Positions 11,679 to 22,674 of a DNA stretch of 64,000 nucleotides are shown in pieces. The position numbers were made by a program, and so were the translations under genes. Within the stretch, counting starts at the first letter, position 1, and each line of letters opens with the position of its first letter. The notes beneath the pieces were generated by a model. The model saw only the letters and a program-made list of their open reading frames with translations. It ran no database searches and was not told where the DNA came from. Source of the DNA: Demequina litorisediminis (GTDB lineage Bacteria; Actinomycetota; Actinomycetes; Actinomycetales; Demequinaceae); assembly GCF_030161615.1 (NCBI RefSeq), contig NZ_BSUN01000001.1, positions 1,550,001 through 1,614,000 of the forward strand, in the 5' to 3' direction.

Positions 11679-13182
11679 TCAGAGCTCCATTGCTCCGTGG
11701 AACGCTGTCCACGACTCCGGTGCGAGGCGGAGCGTGATGGTTCCCTCACCCTGTTCGACCGGCAGGGCGTCCACGGGGGCGTAGGCCTCCGCGTGTTCCT
11801 GAGTCTCGCGGGCTCCTTCGTGATCGGCAAGTACCGCGGTGCCGCCGTCGATGCGTGCCGTCACTCCGGGGTGGCGCAGCGTGACCGTGCGCTCCTGGTC
11901 GGAGCGGTTGGTGACGAACAGCGCGAGCGCGCCCGTGTCAGGATCAACGGTCGCGGCAGCGGTGATGGCGGGAACGTCGCCGTGCTTCGCGGTAGCGATC
12001 GTGTCGGTGTCGACCTTGACCTGCAACGCTTCACCGGTGGCCAGGCGGGCGGCCGTAGCGAAGGGGTGGAACGTGGTCTGACGCCAGGCAGCACCCTCGG
12101 GGTCGGTCATGATGGGTGCGATCACGTTCACCAGTTGTGCCAGGCAGCCAATCGCGACGCGGTCCGCATGGCGCAGCAGGGTCACGATGAGGTCACCGAC
12201 CACGACGGCATCGAGGCCCGAGTAGCGGTCCTCGATGATGCGTGGAGCGTCACGCTGAATAGGCAGGTTCTGTTCACCCCCGAAGCGGCTCTGCTGATAC
12301 CAGACGTTCCACTCATCGAACGAGATGGTGATGCGCTTGTCCGAGCGCTTCTGGGCTCCGATCGCGTCGGCCGAGGCGACCACACGCTCCACGAAACGCT
12401 CCATCGCCGTTCCCGAACCCAGGAACGAGGCACGGTCGCCATCCAGTTCCTCGTAGTAGGCGTGCATCGAGATGTGATCGACGATGTCGTACGTGTACGA
12501 CAACACGGTGCGTTCCCACAACCCGAACGTGTCCATCTGCATCGACGAGGAGCCACAGGCCACCAGTTCAATGCTGGGGTCGGTCGCCTTCATCGCCTTG
12601 CCGGCCTCGGCCGCGAGCCTTGCCGTACTCGTGGGCGTCCTTGTGGCCAATCTGCCACGGCCCATCCATCTCGTTACCCAGGCACCACAATTTCACGCCG
12701 TAGGGTTCCTCGCGGCCGTTGGCGATACGCATATCCGCCCACTTGGTGCCTGCCTCACCGTTGCAATACTCCAACAGCGCGACCGCCTCGGCCACACCAC
12801 GCGTACCAAGGTTCACGGCCATCATCGGCTCGAGTCCCTCACGCTCGCAGTACTGCAAGAACTCGTCAGTGCCCACCACGTTGGGCTCCACGGTGCGCCA
12901 CGCCAAATCAAGGAACGGCTTGCGGTCCTCCACGGGACCCACGCCGTCTTCCCACACGTAGTTGGAGACGAAGTTGCCGCCCGGGTAGCGCACCAGCGTG
13001 ACCCCGAGCTCCTTCGTCAACTCCGCGACATCGCCACGGAAGCCGTGCTCGTCCGCCGTGGCATGCCCTGGCTCGTACACGCCCGTATACACACACCTAC
13101 CCAGGTGCTCAACGAACGACCCAAACACCCGCCGGTCCACAGGACCGACACGGAAATCGGGATGCAGGGTAATGATGGTCAT
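11679..13182 (-). CDS. GH51 alpha-L-arabinofuranosidase
   Basis: Removes terminal alpha-L-arabinofuranosyl units from arabino-oligosaccharides inside the cell; no signal peptide is seen. Corrected length 500 residues, usual for GH51. The family acid/base Glu sits in WCLGNEMDGPWQ and the nucleophile Glu in ISFDEWNVWYQ; RYPGGNFVSNYVWEDGVG is the conserved N-terminal block. One lesion, AGCCT at 12616-12620, follows HEYGK. The ATG has AAAGGAG upstream. It is third in the leftward GH27-GH43-GH51 operon. An intact AGCT (GAGCTC) right at the stop codon shows that not every site is hit. Confidence 0.95.
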
Positions 13183-13217
13183 GATGCTCCTTTGCGTATG
13201 GCCTGCTGTGGTCGGGA

Positions 13218-14313
13218 CTAGTCGCTGAGCCTCGTCCTGGGTCCAGGCGACGGGCCAGCCGTCGTCCGTCCAGCCCAGGCTCACGAATGTCGAGGCGGAA
13301 GGCGCCGCCGTTGGCTCCGTCATAGAAGTGCGTGGCGAGGTAGCCGTGCGAGACGGACTGGCCGCCGGGGCCGATCATGTCGCCGCGGGTCGAGAGGAGT
13401 TCGTCGCCGCCGTTGTAGCGCATGTCGTTGCCCCACGAGTCGAGGTACGGGCCGGTCACGGACTGCGAGCGGCCCACCGCCACGGAGTAGGTCGAGTCGA
13501 CGCCGGAGCAGCACTTGTCGCGGGACACGAACAGGTAGTACCAGCCGTCGCGTTCCACGACGTAGGGCGCCTCGATGGCGTTGGTGGGGGTGTTGCGGCT
13601 GGCCAGCAGCGTGGGTTCCGTGCCGTCCGCGGCGAGCCCCGACGGCCACTCGAGTTCGATCATCTGGATGCCGCCCCAAAATGAGCCGAACGCCATCCAG
13701 GGCGTGCCGTCGGCGTCCTCGACGATGCCGGGGTCGATGGCGTTGTAGGTCGAGGTGGCGGGGTCGGACGCCCACACCTGGCCCTGGTCTGTCCACCCGT
13801 AGTCCGCCGCGTCCATGTCGAGCGTGGGCGAGGTCATCAGTCCGATGACGGAGCGATTGGAGCCAAAGGTGGATGCCGCGTAGTACAGGTACCAGGTGCC
13901 ATCGTGTTCATAGAGTTCCGGCGCCCAGAAGTTCTCGACCCCTGGAACCGCCTCGTAGACCCACTCGGGACGGGTCTGGGCGTCCCAGGCGGTGCCGACC
14001 ATCTCCCAGGTCTCGCCGCCATCGGCAGAGCGACGAATCTGAGGCGCACCGAGACCCACGCGCACGTCGCCCGTCGAGTAGACGTACCAGTCCTCGCCCT
14101 CGTCGCCCACCACGAGCGCGGGGTCGTGAGTCGCGATCTCCCCTGCGATGTCGAGCCGCGTCGCGGCGGGTTCGCCCGCTCCCCATGGCGCCCACACCAG
14201 GAGGCCCGCTGCGACAAGCGCCAGGCCCACCACCCCCACGCCGCCGATGACCCAGCCGCGCCTGCGCGGCGGGGCCCTGCATCGGCCGCCTTCACATCGG
14301 TCTCGGTACTCAT
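13218..14313 (-). CDS. GH43 arabinanase/arabinosidase with N-terminal membrane anchor
   Basis: Probably an extracytoplasmic endo-1,5-alpha-L-arabinanase of GH43, 364 residues after correction. A short cytosolic start (MSTETDVKAADAG) precedes a membrane helix (GWVIGGVGVVGLALVAAGLL), then the five-bladed propeller begins with THDPALV carrying the catalytic Asp. FWAPELYEHDGTWYLYYA and NAIDPGIVEDADGTPWMAFG are GH43 hallmarks, and IEAPYVVERDGWYYLF carries the likely acid Glu. Lesions: AGGCT at 13277-13281 and AGCCT at 13228-13232; correction ends the protein at a TAG with …DELSD. One base is also missing near 14264-14268. Its ATG overlaps the GH27 stop. Confidence 0.88.
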
Positions 14314-15598
14314 GCCGCCACCTCGTCCAGCGCGACCCACACCACGCCGTGCGCGGCAACGGTGGCCACCAGGTCGGTGCCGTCGACGCTCACCGTCGCG
14401 TCAGGCCACAGGCTGGTCACGGCGTGTGGCCGATGCGGCAGCCCGGTAAGGCTCGCCAGCGGCACCCTGGCGGCGTGGTCGCTCTCGCCGGTCCAGAACA
14501 GTGCCGCGTAGCGACGCCCGGAGTCCGCGGCTCGCGCGCTCCAGCCGATGAGTTCGCCGCCGTCGAGCGGCTCGCGGATCACCTCGCGCCCGTCCGTGGA
14601 GCCCTGGATGACCTCGGGGATCGCGGGGTTGGCGATCAGCGCGAGAGTGTCCTTGCGGGAGGTGGGAAGGTCGCCGCCGAGCATCAGCGGCGAGCGGGCC
14701 ATCGACCACAGGGTGAGCAACGTGCGCTGCTCGTCGAGCGTGAGGCGGCTATCGCGCGGCTCGCCGCGCTCCGCGCGCAGGCCGATGCGTCCCAGGGGAA
14801 TCATGTCGGCATCGGCCCAGGCTCCCGGCCGCTGGAACGGTGCCCAGCGGGCGAGGCGCGCGAACTGAGCGTGGATGTCCTCCCAGCGGTCCCACAGGTC
14901 GTCCGAGATGCGCCACATCTGGGCGTGCTCGCCGAGGTGCGGCACGTGCTGCGTCGACAGATGCGTGCCGGGCGACAGGGAGACGACAATCTCGCGGCCC
15001 GAGCGTGCGATGGCGATGGCGAGGGCCTCGATCGCGTCGTCGTGATACGGCGCGAGCATGTCGTCGACCTTGATGAAGTCGAGGCCCCAGGAGGCAAACA
15101 GGGCGATCTGTCCGTCCATGTACGCCTGCGCGGCGGGGTGAGTGAAGTCGAGGCCGTAGTTGTCGGGGTTCCACGCGCAGGTGTCGGTGGTGTCGGCGGC
15201 GTCGCGGGCGGTCCACGAGGTGCCCTCGATGGGGAGGTCTCGTTCCACCGCGAGGCGCGGAATGCCGCGCATGAGGTGGAGGCCGAACTTCAAGCCGAGT
15301 GCGTGCACCTGCGCCGCGAGCGGAGCAAAGCCTGTGCCGCCAGCAGCCGAGGGGAAGCGGTTCGTGGCGGGCTGTTGGCGGCCGTAGGCGTCGAGCCTCA
15401 TGCGGGGCGTCCGCGTTGTACCCGTGAGCCTTGGCGGTGGGGTCGTACCAGGCGATATCCACCACGACGGTGTCCCAGCCGTGGGGGAGGAGGTGGTGGG
15501 CGAGGTGGCGCGCGTTCGCGAGCACCTCATCCTCGGTGACCGTGGTGCCGTAGCAGTCCCAGCCTATTCCACCCCATGGGTGGTGTGGTCGCGCGCAT
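14310..15598 (-). CDS. GH27 glycosidase (alpha-galactosidase / beta-L-arabinopyranosidase family)
   Basis: Retaining clan GH-D enzyme, 428 residues after correction, no signal peptide. Conserved pieces are PPMGWNSWDCYG at the N-terminus, LDFIKVDDML with the nucleophile Asp, and WRISDDLWDRW with the acid/base Asp. GH27 covers alpha-galactosidases, and actinobacterial members include beta-L-arabinopyranosidases; in an arabinan operon the latter activity is attractive but unproven. Lesions: AGCCT at 15561-15565 (inside the WNSWD motif) and 15394-15398. The ATG gives MRATTPPMGWNS, the family-standard start. First gene of the leftward operon, with a LacI-type operator about 30 bases upstream. Confidence 0.88.
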
Positions 15599-15627
15599 CG
15601 TTGAGCATCCTCGTCTGCGTTCAGTGT

Positions 15628-15642
15628 CTACATCGTTGTAAG
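15628..15642. promoter_or_regulatory. Candidate LacI-family operator upstream of GH27
   Basis: CTACATCGTTGTAAG, a near-palindrome with TACA/TGTA half-sites. The same ATCGTTGTAA core recurs on the other side of this gap, and AACGTTGTAA occurs before the GH127 gene, so one regulator probably reads all three. Confidence 0.6.
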
Positions 15643-15853
15643 CAAAATGGTGCCAATCGGTCACCGCTTTCGTCAAGGTTAGCGGGGTTCTGAGGGTCGA
15701 TGCGACAGGCTACGGGTGCGCGTCGCGACGGCTTCCGGAGCGGACTCGCGGCCAGTCATGGCACTATCCTCCCTGGTAAACCACGTAAGCGGCGGCCCTT
15801 GTCCGAATCGTGACCAAGCCCGGCTTGACCCTGAGGGCGGCGCTGTGTCAAAG

Positions 15854-15868
15854 TTCCATCGTTGTAAA
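15854..15868. promoter_or_regulatory. Candidate LacI-family operator upstream of sugar-binding protein
   Basis: TTCCATCGTTGTAAA shares ten bases (ATCGTTGTAA) with the site before GH27. A further related stretch, CATCAACGATG, lies at 15981-15991 just before the binding-protein ribosome site. The 15599-16011 gap holds these sites and no ORF that I trust. Confidence 0.55.
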
Positions 15869-16011
15869 GGAGCCGGCGCGGTGCCGGATCCGAGCCTGGG
15901 GTCAAGGAGGACCGGGCGGTGCGACGGGTAGCGGATTCGTAGAATTGACGACCCGGAGGACCGGCGGGCGGGACCTCACTCATCAACGATGATCAGAGAG
16001 AGGCAGGCATC

Positions 16012-17429
16012 ATGCGAAGGAAGGGACTCACGGCGGCGGCCGTGACCGTGGCGGGCGCTTTGCTGCTCGCCGCGTGCTCGTCGGACGGCTCCGGCGGTAA
16101 CGCGAGCGAGGACCCCGATACCTCGGGCGGCGACTCCCCCAACGAGCCTCACGTTCATGTACCGCGGCTCGGACGCGGACAAGGCGGCCTACGAGACCGC
16201 GATCGCGGCGTTCGAGGAGGAGACCGGCGCTGAGGTGACGATGATCATCACCGACGCCGACCAGTACGCCACCAAGCCTTCAGGCAGCCATCGCGGGCAA
16301 CAAGGTTCCGGACGTGTTCTACGTCGAGCCCGGCCGCATCCAGGGCTACGTCTACGCCAACGTCATCGCCGACCTCACCGAGTACGTGGACCAGGCCGTG
16401 GTCGACAACCTGTGGGACTTCGGTGTCGACGCGTACCGCTTCGACAAGGAGTCGGGCGCTCGCGGCCAGGACGGCGACCCGTTCTACGCACTGCCCAAGG
16501 ACGTGGGTCCCTTCGGCTTCGGCTACAACAAGGCGCTGTTCGACAAGTACGACCTTGAGTACCCCTCGGCCGATGAGCCGCTGACCTTCGACGAGTTCCT
16601 CGAGGCTCGCCAAGGCACTCACCCAGGACAGCGACGGCGACGGCGAACTCGACACGTGGGGCACCGGCCTGAACGTGACCTGGAACTCGCAGGCCTTCAT
16701 CTGGGGCAACGGCGCCGACTGGATCTCCGAGGACCAGAAGACGGTCACCGTGGACGACCCGGCCTTCGCCGAGGCGCTGCAGTGGTTCGCCGACCTTGGC
16801 CTCGTCGAGGGCGTGACCCCCTCCGCGGAGCAGGCGCAGACCCTCGACACCTACCAGCGGTGGATGGCCGGCGAGATCGGCTTCTTCCCCGTCGCCCCGT
16901 GGGACATCGCGACCTACTCGGCGCTCGCCGAAGAGGACCCCGAGACCTTCGACTACGACGTGATCCCCTACCCCGTGGCCGAGGAGGGTGACGACTGGTC
17001 CACCTGGATCGGTTCGCTCGGCATCGCGGTGTCGGAGAACTCCGCCAACAAGGAGGCTCGCGGCCCAGGCTCGCGACCTACCTGTCTACCGACCTCGAGG
17101 CCCAGAAGACCCTCGCGGCAGGCATGATCCAGATCCCGACCCTCAAGGACTACGCCCTTGGCGAGTGGATCGAGACCGACGCCGCCGCGGCCGGGTGGCC
17201 CGAGAACACCAAGGTGTTCCTCGAGATCGCTGAGGAGAAGGGCCGCCCGCTGCCGGGCACCTGGACCTACACCCCGGAGTGGTACGACAACTTCTGGATC
17301 GGCATCGAGAACGTGGTCGACAACGGCTCGCAGACCGCGGCCGACTACCTCGCAGCCAAGCAGCCCGAGATGCAGTCTCTGCTCGACCAGTCCTGGGTCT
17401 CCGCTGACCAGGCCAAGGCCGCAGGCTGA
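16012..17429 (+). CDS. Sugar ABC transporter substrate-binding lipoprotein
   Basis: Family-1 extracellular solute-binding protein, 470 residues after correction. The signal peptide ends in a lipobox, LLAAC, at about residue 22. Downstream, the VPDVFYVEPG region and a long C-terminal helical section are typical of oligosaccharide binders. Five lesions break it: AGCCT at 16145-16149 and 16275-16279, AGGCT at 16603-16607, 17054-17058 and 17067-17071. Flanking GH43, GH51, GH27 and GH127 enzymes imply arabino-oligosaccharides as ligand. A GAGAGAGGCAGG stretch upstream of the ATG serves as ribosome site. Confidence 0.9.
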
Positions 17430-17443
17430 CAGACGGACGGAAT

Positions 17444-17471
17444 GGGGGCCGGCGCCTGAGCGCCGGCCCCC
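17444..17471 (+). terminator. Intercistronic hairpin after the binding-protein gene
   Basis: A perfect 12-base GC-rich stem (GGGGGCCGGCGC / GCGCCGGCCCCC) with a four-base loop, between the binding protein and the first permease. No T-run. Such hairpins often keep binding-protein mRNA more abundant than permease mRNA. Confidence 0.65.
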
Positions 17472-17497
17472 GGACCGCCCTCGAGGAAGGATCGAGG

Positions 17498-18452
17498 ATG
17501 AGCATCACGGCACCACCCACGTCGCAGACGACGTGGACCAAGGAGGACGCCAAGGCTTCCCGCAAGGCCAATCGCAAGGCTCCATCGCAAGGAGTACATC
17601 TGGGCGGGCGCCTTCATGGCAGCCCCCGTCATTGGTTGGCTCGCGTTCCTGTTGTTCCCGCTCGCGTTCTCCGTGTACGCGTCGCTGACCAACTGGAACG
17701 GCCTGGGGAACATGACGTTCATCGGGTTCGACAACTACGTGATGCTGGTCCAGGATCCGTATTTCTGGAAGGCGCTGGGCAACACCGTCTTCTACATGAT
17801 CGGCATCCCGATCGGGCTCGCGCTGTCGCTGGGACTGGCGTTGGCGCTGAGCCGCCGGATTCCCGGTCGCACCTTCTTCCGCACCGTCTACTACATCCCG
17901 GTGATCTCGTCCCTCGCGGCGATCGCGATCCTGTGGCAGTGGGCGTACAACGGTGACTTCGGCCTCGTCAACCAGTTCCTGTCGATCTTCGGCATCGAGG
18001 GCCCCAACTGGCTGATGGACCCGGCCTGGGCCAAGCCCGCGCTCATCATCATGGCGATCTGGAAGGGCCTGGGCTACTCCACGATCCTGTACTTGGCCGC
18101 CGTTCAGGCCGTGCCCCGCTCGCTGTACGAGGCGGCCGCACTCGACGGCGCTGGCGGCTGGCGCCGCTTCCGCACCATCACCCTTCCCATGGTGCGCCCG
18201 GTGACGTTCTTCCTGGTGGTGACCAACATCATCGGCGGCTCCATGATCTTCACCGAGATCAACATCATGACCCCCACCGGCGGCCCCTCGTGGTCCACCG
18301 CGTCCCTCGTTTGGTACATCTGGAACAAGGCGTTCAAGAACCTCCAGATGGGCTACGCGACCTCGATGGCGCTCGTGCTCGGAATCCTGGTCCTCATCGT
18401 CACGGTGATCCAGTTCCGCATGAACAAGCGCAACGACTTCTCGATCGAGTAA
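17498..18452 (+). CDS. Sugar ABC transporter permease (MalF/UgpA type)
   Basis: First membrane subunit of the arabinose-oligomer importer, 317 residues after correction, six predicted helices. The cytoplasmic EAA loop reads YEAAALDGAGGWRRFRTITLP and contacts a shared ATPase such as MsiK, which is not encoded nearby. One lesion, AGGCT at 17577-17581, falls after ANRK near the N-terminus. Ribosome site GAGG just before the ATG. Confidence 0.93.
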
Positions 18453-18465
18453 GGCGGAGATACCC

Positions 18466-19411
18466 ATGAGCCTCACTACCAACACCGCCGCTGCGGCCGT
18501 CACGGCCGCTCAGGCCAACGAGACCGAGAAGCGCGCCCCCAAGATCTCGCGCAACCCGTTCGCGGGCCGCTCGGGCACCGAGGAGAACAAGGCCGTCAAC
18601 TGGACCCTGTTCGGCATCCTGTCGCTCGGCGCCGTGTTCATGGCGGCCCCGCTGCTATGGATGCTGTCGACGTCGCTGAAGACCAAGGAAGCCGTCTACT
18701 CGCTTCCCCCGCAGTGGATCCCCGACCCGTTCGTGTGGGACAACTACGTGCGCGTCTTCGACGACACCTACGTCCTGTCCGGCATCAAGAACTCGCTTAT
18801 CGTGGCGGGAACCGTCACGATCATCGGCACCGTCTTCTCTGCGCTCGCGGCCTTCGCGCTCGCCAAGCCTGCGCCTGCCGGGAAAGAACGCCATCTTCAT
18901 CGCGCTGCTCAGCGGCATGATGGTGCCGTTCCCCACGCTGATGATTCCCCAGTTCGTGCTGTTCTCGAACCTGGGCTGGGTGGACACGCTGCTGCCCCTG
19001 ATCGTCCCCGTGATCCTGGGCAACGTCATCATGATCTTCTTCCTGCGCCAGTACCTGCACAACGTGCCTGACGGACTGGTGGAGGCCGCGAAGATCGACG
19101 GCGCCTCGTACCTGAGGATCTTCTGGACCATCATCGTCCCGCTGATCCGCCCCGCCATCGCGGCGCAGTTCATCTTGTGGTTCATGGCGGTCTGGAACGA
19201 CTACCTCGCGCCCATCATCTACTTGAACTCGCCCGAGAAGCAGACCCTTCAGGTGGTCATCGCGAACATGAACGTCCAGTACGCGACGCAGCGGGATTAC
19301 CCGCTGATCATGACTGCGTCGGTCATCTCGGTGCTGCCCATCCTGATCGTGTTCCTCATCTTCCAGCGACAGATCATCGAGTCCGTCGCCCTGACGGGAT
19401 CCAAGGTCTGA
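18466..19411 (+). CDS. Sugar ABC transporter permease (MalG/UgpE type)
   Basis: Second membrane subunit, 314 residues after correction. A longer soluble N-terminus (about 45 residues) precedes the first helix; the EAA loop is VEAAKIDGASYLRIFWTIIVP. One lesion, AGCCT at 18866-18870, follows AFALAK. It starts 13 bases after the partner permease and is followed one base later by the GH43 gene, so all are one operon. No ATPase gene is present, as usual for actinobacterial sugar importers. Confidence 0.93.
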
Positions 19412-19412
19412 C

Positions 19413-20785
19413 ATGACTGACCTCGACGAGGCCCCGCGCGCCGCGCGCGGGGCCGGGGCAGAGCCACGCCTCCACACGGACGCCTCGGGCGTCACGGCCG
19501 GCTGGGGAGCGCGCCACGCGCACGACCCGACCGCCGTGCGCGACGACGACGGCACCTACTGGCTGTTCTCGACGGACGCGCATGCCGACGGCCCGCTGCC
19601 CGGCGCCGGCGCGCAGGTGCGCCGCTCCCACGACCTGGTGACGTGGGAGTTCGCAGGGTGGGCGCTCGACGGCGTCCCCGGACCCGCACGCGAATGGTCC
19701 GGCGCCGACGGGCTGTGGGCCCCCGACGTGGTCCGCGTCGCCCCTGACGAGTGGCGCATGTACTACTCGGCGTCGACCTTCGGCTCGCGCACGTCGGCCA
19801 TCGGCCTCGCCGTCGCGCCGCATCCCGCCGGGCCATGGGAGGACCGCGGCATCGTGGTCGCCACCCAGCACGCGCGTGACGGTCACAACGCCATCGACGC
19901 CCAGCCTGGTCATCGATGGCGATCGCCAGCACCTGGTCTACGGCTCCTTCTTTGGCGGGCTGCATGTGCTGGAGATCGACCCCGTCACGGGCTTTTCCCT
20001 CGATGCGCCCGCGCCCGGCGCTCCGGCAGCGGACCTTGGCACCCTCATCGCGCGGCGCAACACCACGGTGGACACCGCCATCGAGGGCCCCTATGTGATC
20101 CCTCGCCCCGGCGGTGGATGGGCGCTCATCGTGTCCTACGACTCCCTGGTGAGCACCTATCACGTGCGGGTCGCGGTGGCCGATGCCATCGACGGCCCCT
20201 ACGTTGACGCCGCCGGCCGCTCGATGACGGACCTCGAGGGTGACGCCGAGGGCATCGGCCTCACGGTGCTCGCGAGCCACCGGCTCGAGGGCGCCCCAGG
20301 CCTGCTCGCTCCCGGCCACGCGGCCGTGCTGACCGAGCCGGGACGCCAACTCCTTGTCCACCACACTCGCCTGCCCGACGAGCCGCGCCAGCACGAGGTT
20401 CAGGTGCGTCGACTCGTGTGGACCCAGCAGGGCTGGCCCTTGATCGCCATCCAGCCCTGGGCGGGCGCACGGGAGCGCGACGACGAGTCGTCGTGGCCGG
20501 CCGACGCGTCGGAGCCTGGTGGGCGAGTGGGAAATTATCGACTACTCGCAGCCCACCCAGGAGGTCCAGGCCTCGCGGCGCTTCACGGTGACGGCCGATG
20601 CCGTGGCCGGGCTCACGCCCCACGGCCGCGGGCGCTTCACTCGCGGCGGCGACGAACCCGTGGACGCGGTGGTGTTCCCCGCCTGGGACACCGTGCGTGG
20701 TGCCCTCACACTGAGTTTTGCCGCCCGCGCGCCTCACGGGGCCGTGGTGGTGGGCACCAAGGTCCCCGAAGGCCCGGTGGGATGA
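19413..20785 (+). CDS. GH43 glycosidase, intracellular
   Basis: Second GH43 of the locus, 456 residues after correction, without signal peptide or membrane helix, so it probably trims imported arabino-oligosaccharides. The propeller starts at RHAHDPTAVRDDDGTYWLF with the catalytic Asp; GLWAPDVVRV and AIEGPYVIPRPGGGWALIVS mark later blades, the latter with the likely acid Glu. A C-terminal beta domain of about 100 residues follows. Lesions: AGCCT at 19903-19907 and 20513-20517. Its stop overlaps the next start (ATGA). Confidence 0.88.
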
Positions 20786-21519
20786 TGGCAGTCATGGCTG
20801 CACAGGATCGAGACGAGCGCCGCGACCAGCGGCGCAGGCGCGTGGCGCCCGTCGAGGGCTCGCCGGCAGACCTCCAGGAGGTTCCCGGCTGGTCGGGGCG
20901 CATCATGGTGTGGCTGCGATGGATCGCGCAGATCATCGGCATCCAGATCTTCATGGTGCTGGGCACCCTCGCAGGGTTGGTGATCGCCGGGCTGGGCCCC
21001 GCCCTCACCTCCGGCGGCGCCTTGCTTGCGCGCCTCGTCGAGGGGGACGCCTCGGATCAGTTGTGGAAGGACTTCTGGGCCGGCTACCGCGCGCAGTTCC
21101 GGCGAGCGGCCCTCGTGACCGCACCGGCCCTGCTGGTGGTGGCCCTCGCCTGGTACGAGATGCTGGTGCTCCAGGCGCACGGCACCGGCGCAGTCAGCGC
21201 CATCCTCACCGGCACCACCGCGGCGCTTGCGCTTGCCGCCACCGCCTACCTGGGCTACGCGCCCGCGGTGTTGCGCCGCTACACCGACGGCCCGGCCCGC
21301 ACCTCGCGCTTCCTCCTGGTGGCCCCGCTCGTCTCGCCGCTGACGGCGCTCGGCTGCATGGTCACCGTCGTCGCGTTCGTCGTGATCGGGCTGCGCTGGC
21401 CGTACCTGCTGGTGCTCGGCGGCGTCTCCGTGCCCCTGCTGCTCACGGGAACCCTGGTCGACCGCTTCCTCGACAAGGTGGACGCGCGCGACGAGGAAAC
21501 CCCGGCATCGGCCACCTGA
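20782..21519 (+). CDS. YesL-like membrane protein (DUF624)
   Basis: Polytopic membrane protein of 245 residues with about five helices, for example IIGIQIFMVLGTLAGLVIAGL near residue 50. The Trp-Lys-Phe (LWKDFWAGY) block and overall layout fit the DUF624/YesL family, which often sits in operons for plant-sugar ABC importers; its biochemical role is unknown. It is last in this operon and overlaps the GH43 stop. The frame is intact. Confidence 0.75.
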   Translation: MMAVMAAQDRDERRDQRRRRVAPVEGSPADLQEVPGWSGRIMVWLRWIAQIIGIQIFMVLGTLAGLVIAGLGPALTSGGALLARLVEGDASDQLWKDFWAGYRAQFRRAALVTAPALLVVALAWYEMLVLQAHGTGAVSAILTGTTAALALAATAYLGYAPAVLRRYTDGPARTSRFLLVAPLVSPLTALGCMVTVVAFVVIGLRWPYLLVLGGVSVPLLLTGTLVDRFLDKVDARDEETPASAT

Positions 21520-21564
21520 CCGCCTACCCTCGCGCCACCACGTCCCGTCCCGTCTCGTCCCGCG

Positions 21565-21614
21565 CTGGTTGATTGTGGTCAATCAAGGGCCCTTAGTCGA
21601 CCAAAACCAACCAG
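21565..21614. repeat. 50-bp palindrome, family P2, copy A
   Basis: An imperfect inverted repeat beginning CTGGTTGATTGTGGTCA and ending TGACCAAAA-type sequence plus CCAACCAG. A second 50-bp copy is at 57697-57746. Both lie between convergent genes, which suggests a bidirectional terminator; the conserved sequence rather than just the fold is unusual. Confidence 0.65.
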
Positions 21615-21640
21615 GCTGGGGCTGGGGCTGAGGGTGAGGG

Positions 21641-22669
21641 TCAGGCGGCGGTCGACTCCCGCTCCACGAGGGAGAAGTCCGCGATGACCCTGCGGTACGG
21701 ATCCTGGGAGCCGCCGATGCGCTCCATCAGCACATCGATCGCGGTGGCGGCAATCTGCTCGCGACCCGGCGCGATCGAGGTCAGTGTGGGGGCCGCGTAG
21801 GCGGCGTCCTCAATGTTGTCGAAGCCCGCCACGGCGATCGTGCCCGGCACGTCGATGCGACGCGCATGGAGGGCGTGCAGCGCTCCGAGCGCGAGCGCGT
21901 CGTTCAGCCCGAACACCGCGTCGACCTCGATCCCCGCATCGAGGAGGCCGTTCACACAGGCCGCACCGGTAGCGCGATGCCAGAGGCCACCTTCGACCAC
22001 CAGGTCGGGGTCGAACGGAATGCCGTTCGCCGCCAGCGCGGTCTGGTAGCCCAGGACGCGCAGGGCCGCGGAGCCCATCGTCTCCCCGGCGTGCGCGCCG
22101 ATGACCGCGATGCGCCGCCTGCCGCGATCGATCAGGTGCTGCGTGGCCGCCCGAGCGCCATCCACGTTGTTCATGGTGACGTGGTCCCAGTCGCCGCCGA
22201 AGATGCGCTCACCCAGCACCACCAGGGGGTACGAGACGTCGAGGGCAGCGGCGTCATCGGGGCCAAGCGCGAGCGGCGAGAAGATGAGGCCGTCGGTCAC
22301 CTGCCGACGCTCGGAGGTGAGGACGTCGAGCCTCGTGCTGCCGGTCCGCGCCGGTCTGCTCGATGAGCACCGTCAGGCCGCGCTCCTCGGCGGCCCTGAT
22401 GACGGAGTCGGCAAGGCTCGGCGAAGTACGGCAGGGACAACTCGGGCAGCGCGAGGCCGATGATCCCCGTACGGCCCTGACGCAGATTGCGCGCCGAGAG
22501 GTTCAGCCGGTAGCCCAGGCTCGTCGATGGCACGCTGCACTTTCTCGCGGGTCGCCGGCCGAATGTGGGGATAGTCGTTGACCACGTTGGAGACGGTCTT
22601 GACGGACACGCCAGCCTTGGCCGCGACGTCATGCATCGTCACGGCCCCTCGCGTTCCGGTGCCCGCCAT
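21641..22669 (-). CDS. LacI family transcriptional regulator of the arabinan locus
   Basis: Repressor of 341 residues after correction. The N-terminal helix-turn-helix reads MHDVAAKAGVSVKTVSNVVN; the rest is a periplasmic-binding-like sugar sensor ending in DFSLVERES. Three lesions: AGGCT at 22517-22521 and 22414-22418, AGCCT at 22329-22333. ATG at 22669 has AGGAG eight bases upstream; a GTG nine bases earlier overlaps the GH127 stop and is the alternative. It is cotranscribed with GH127 and probably binds the ATCGTTGTAA / AACGTTGTAA sites in this region. Confidence 0.9.
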
Positions 22670-22674
22670 CCGCG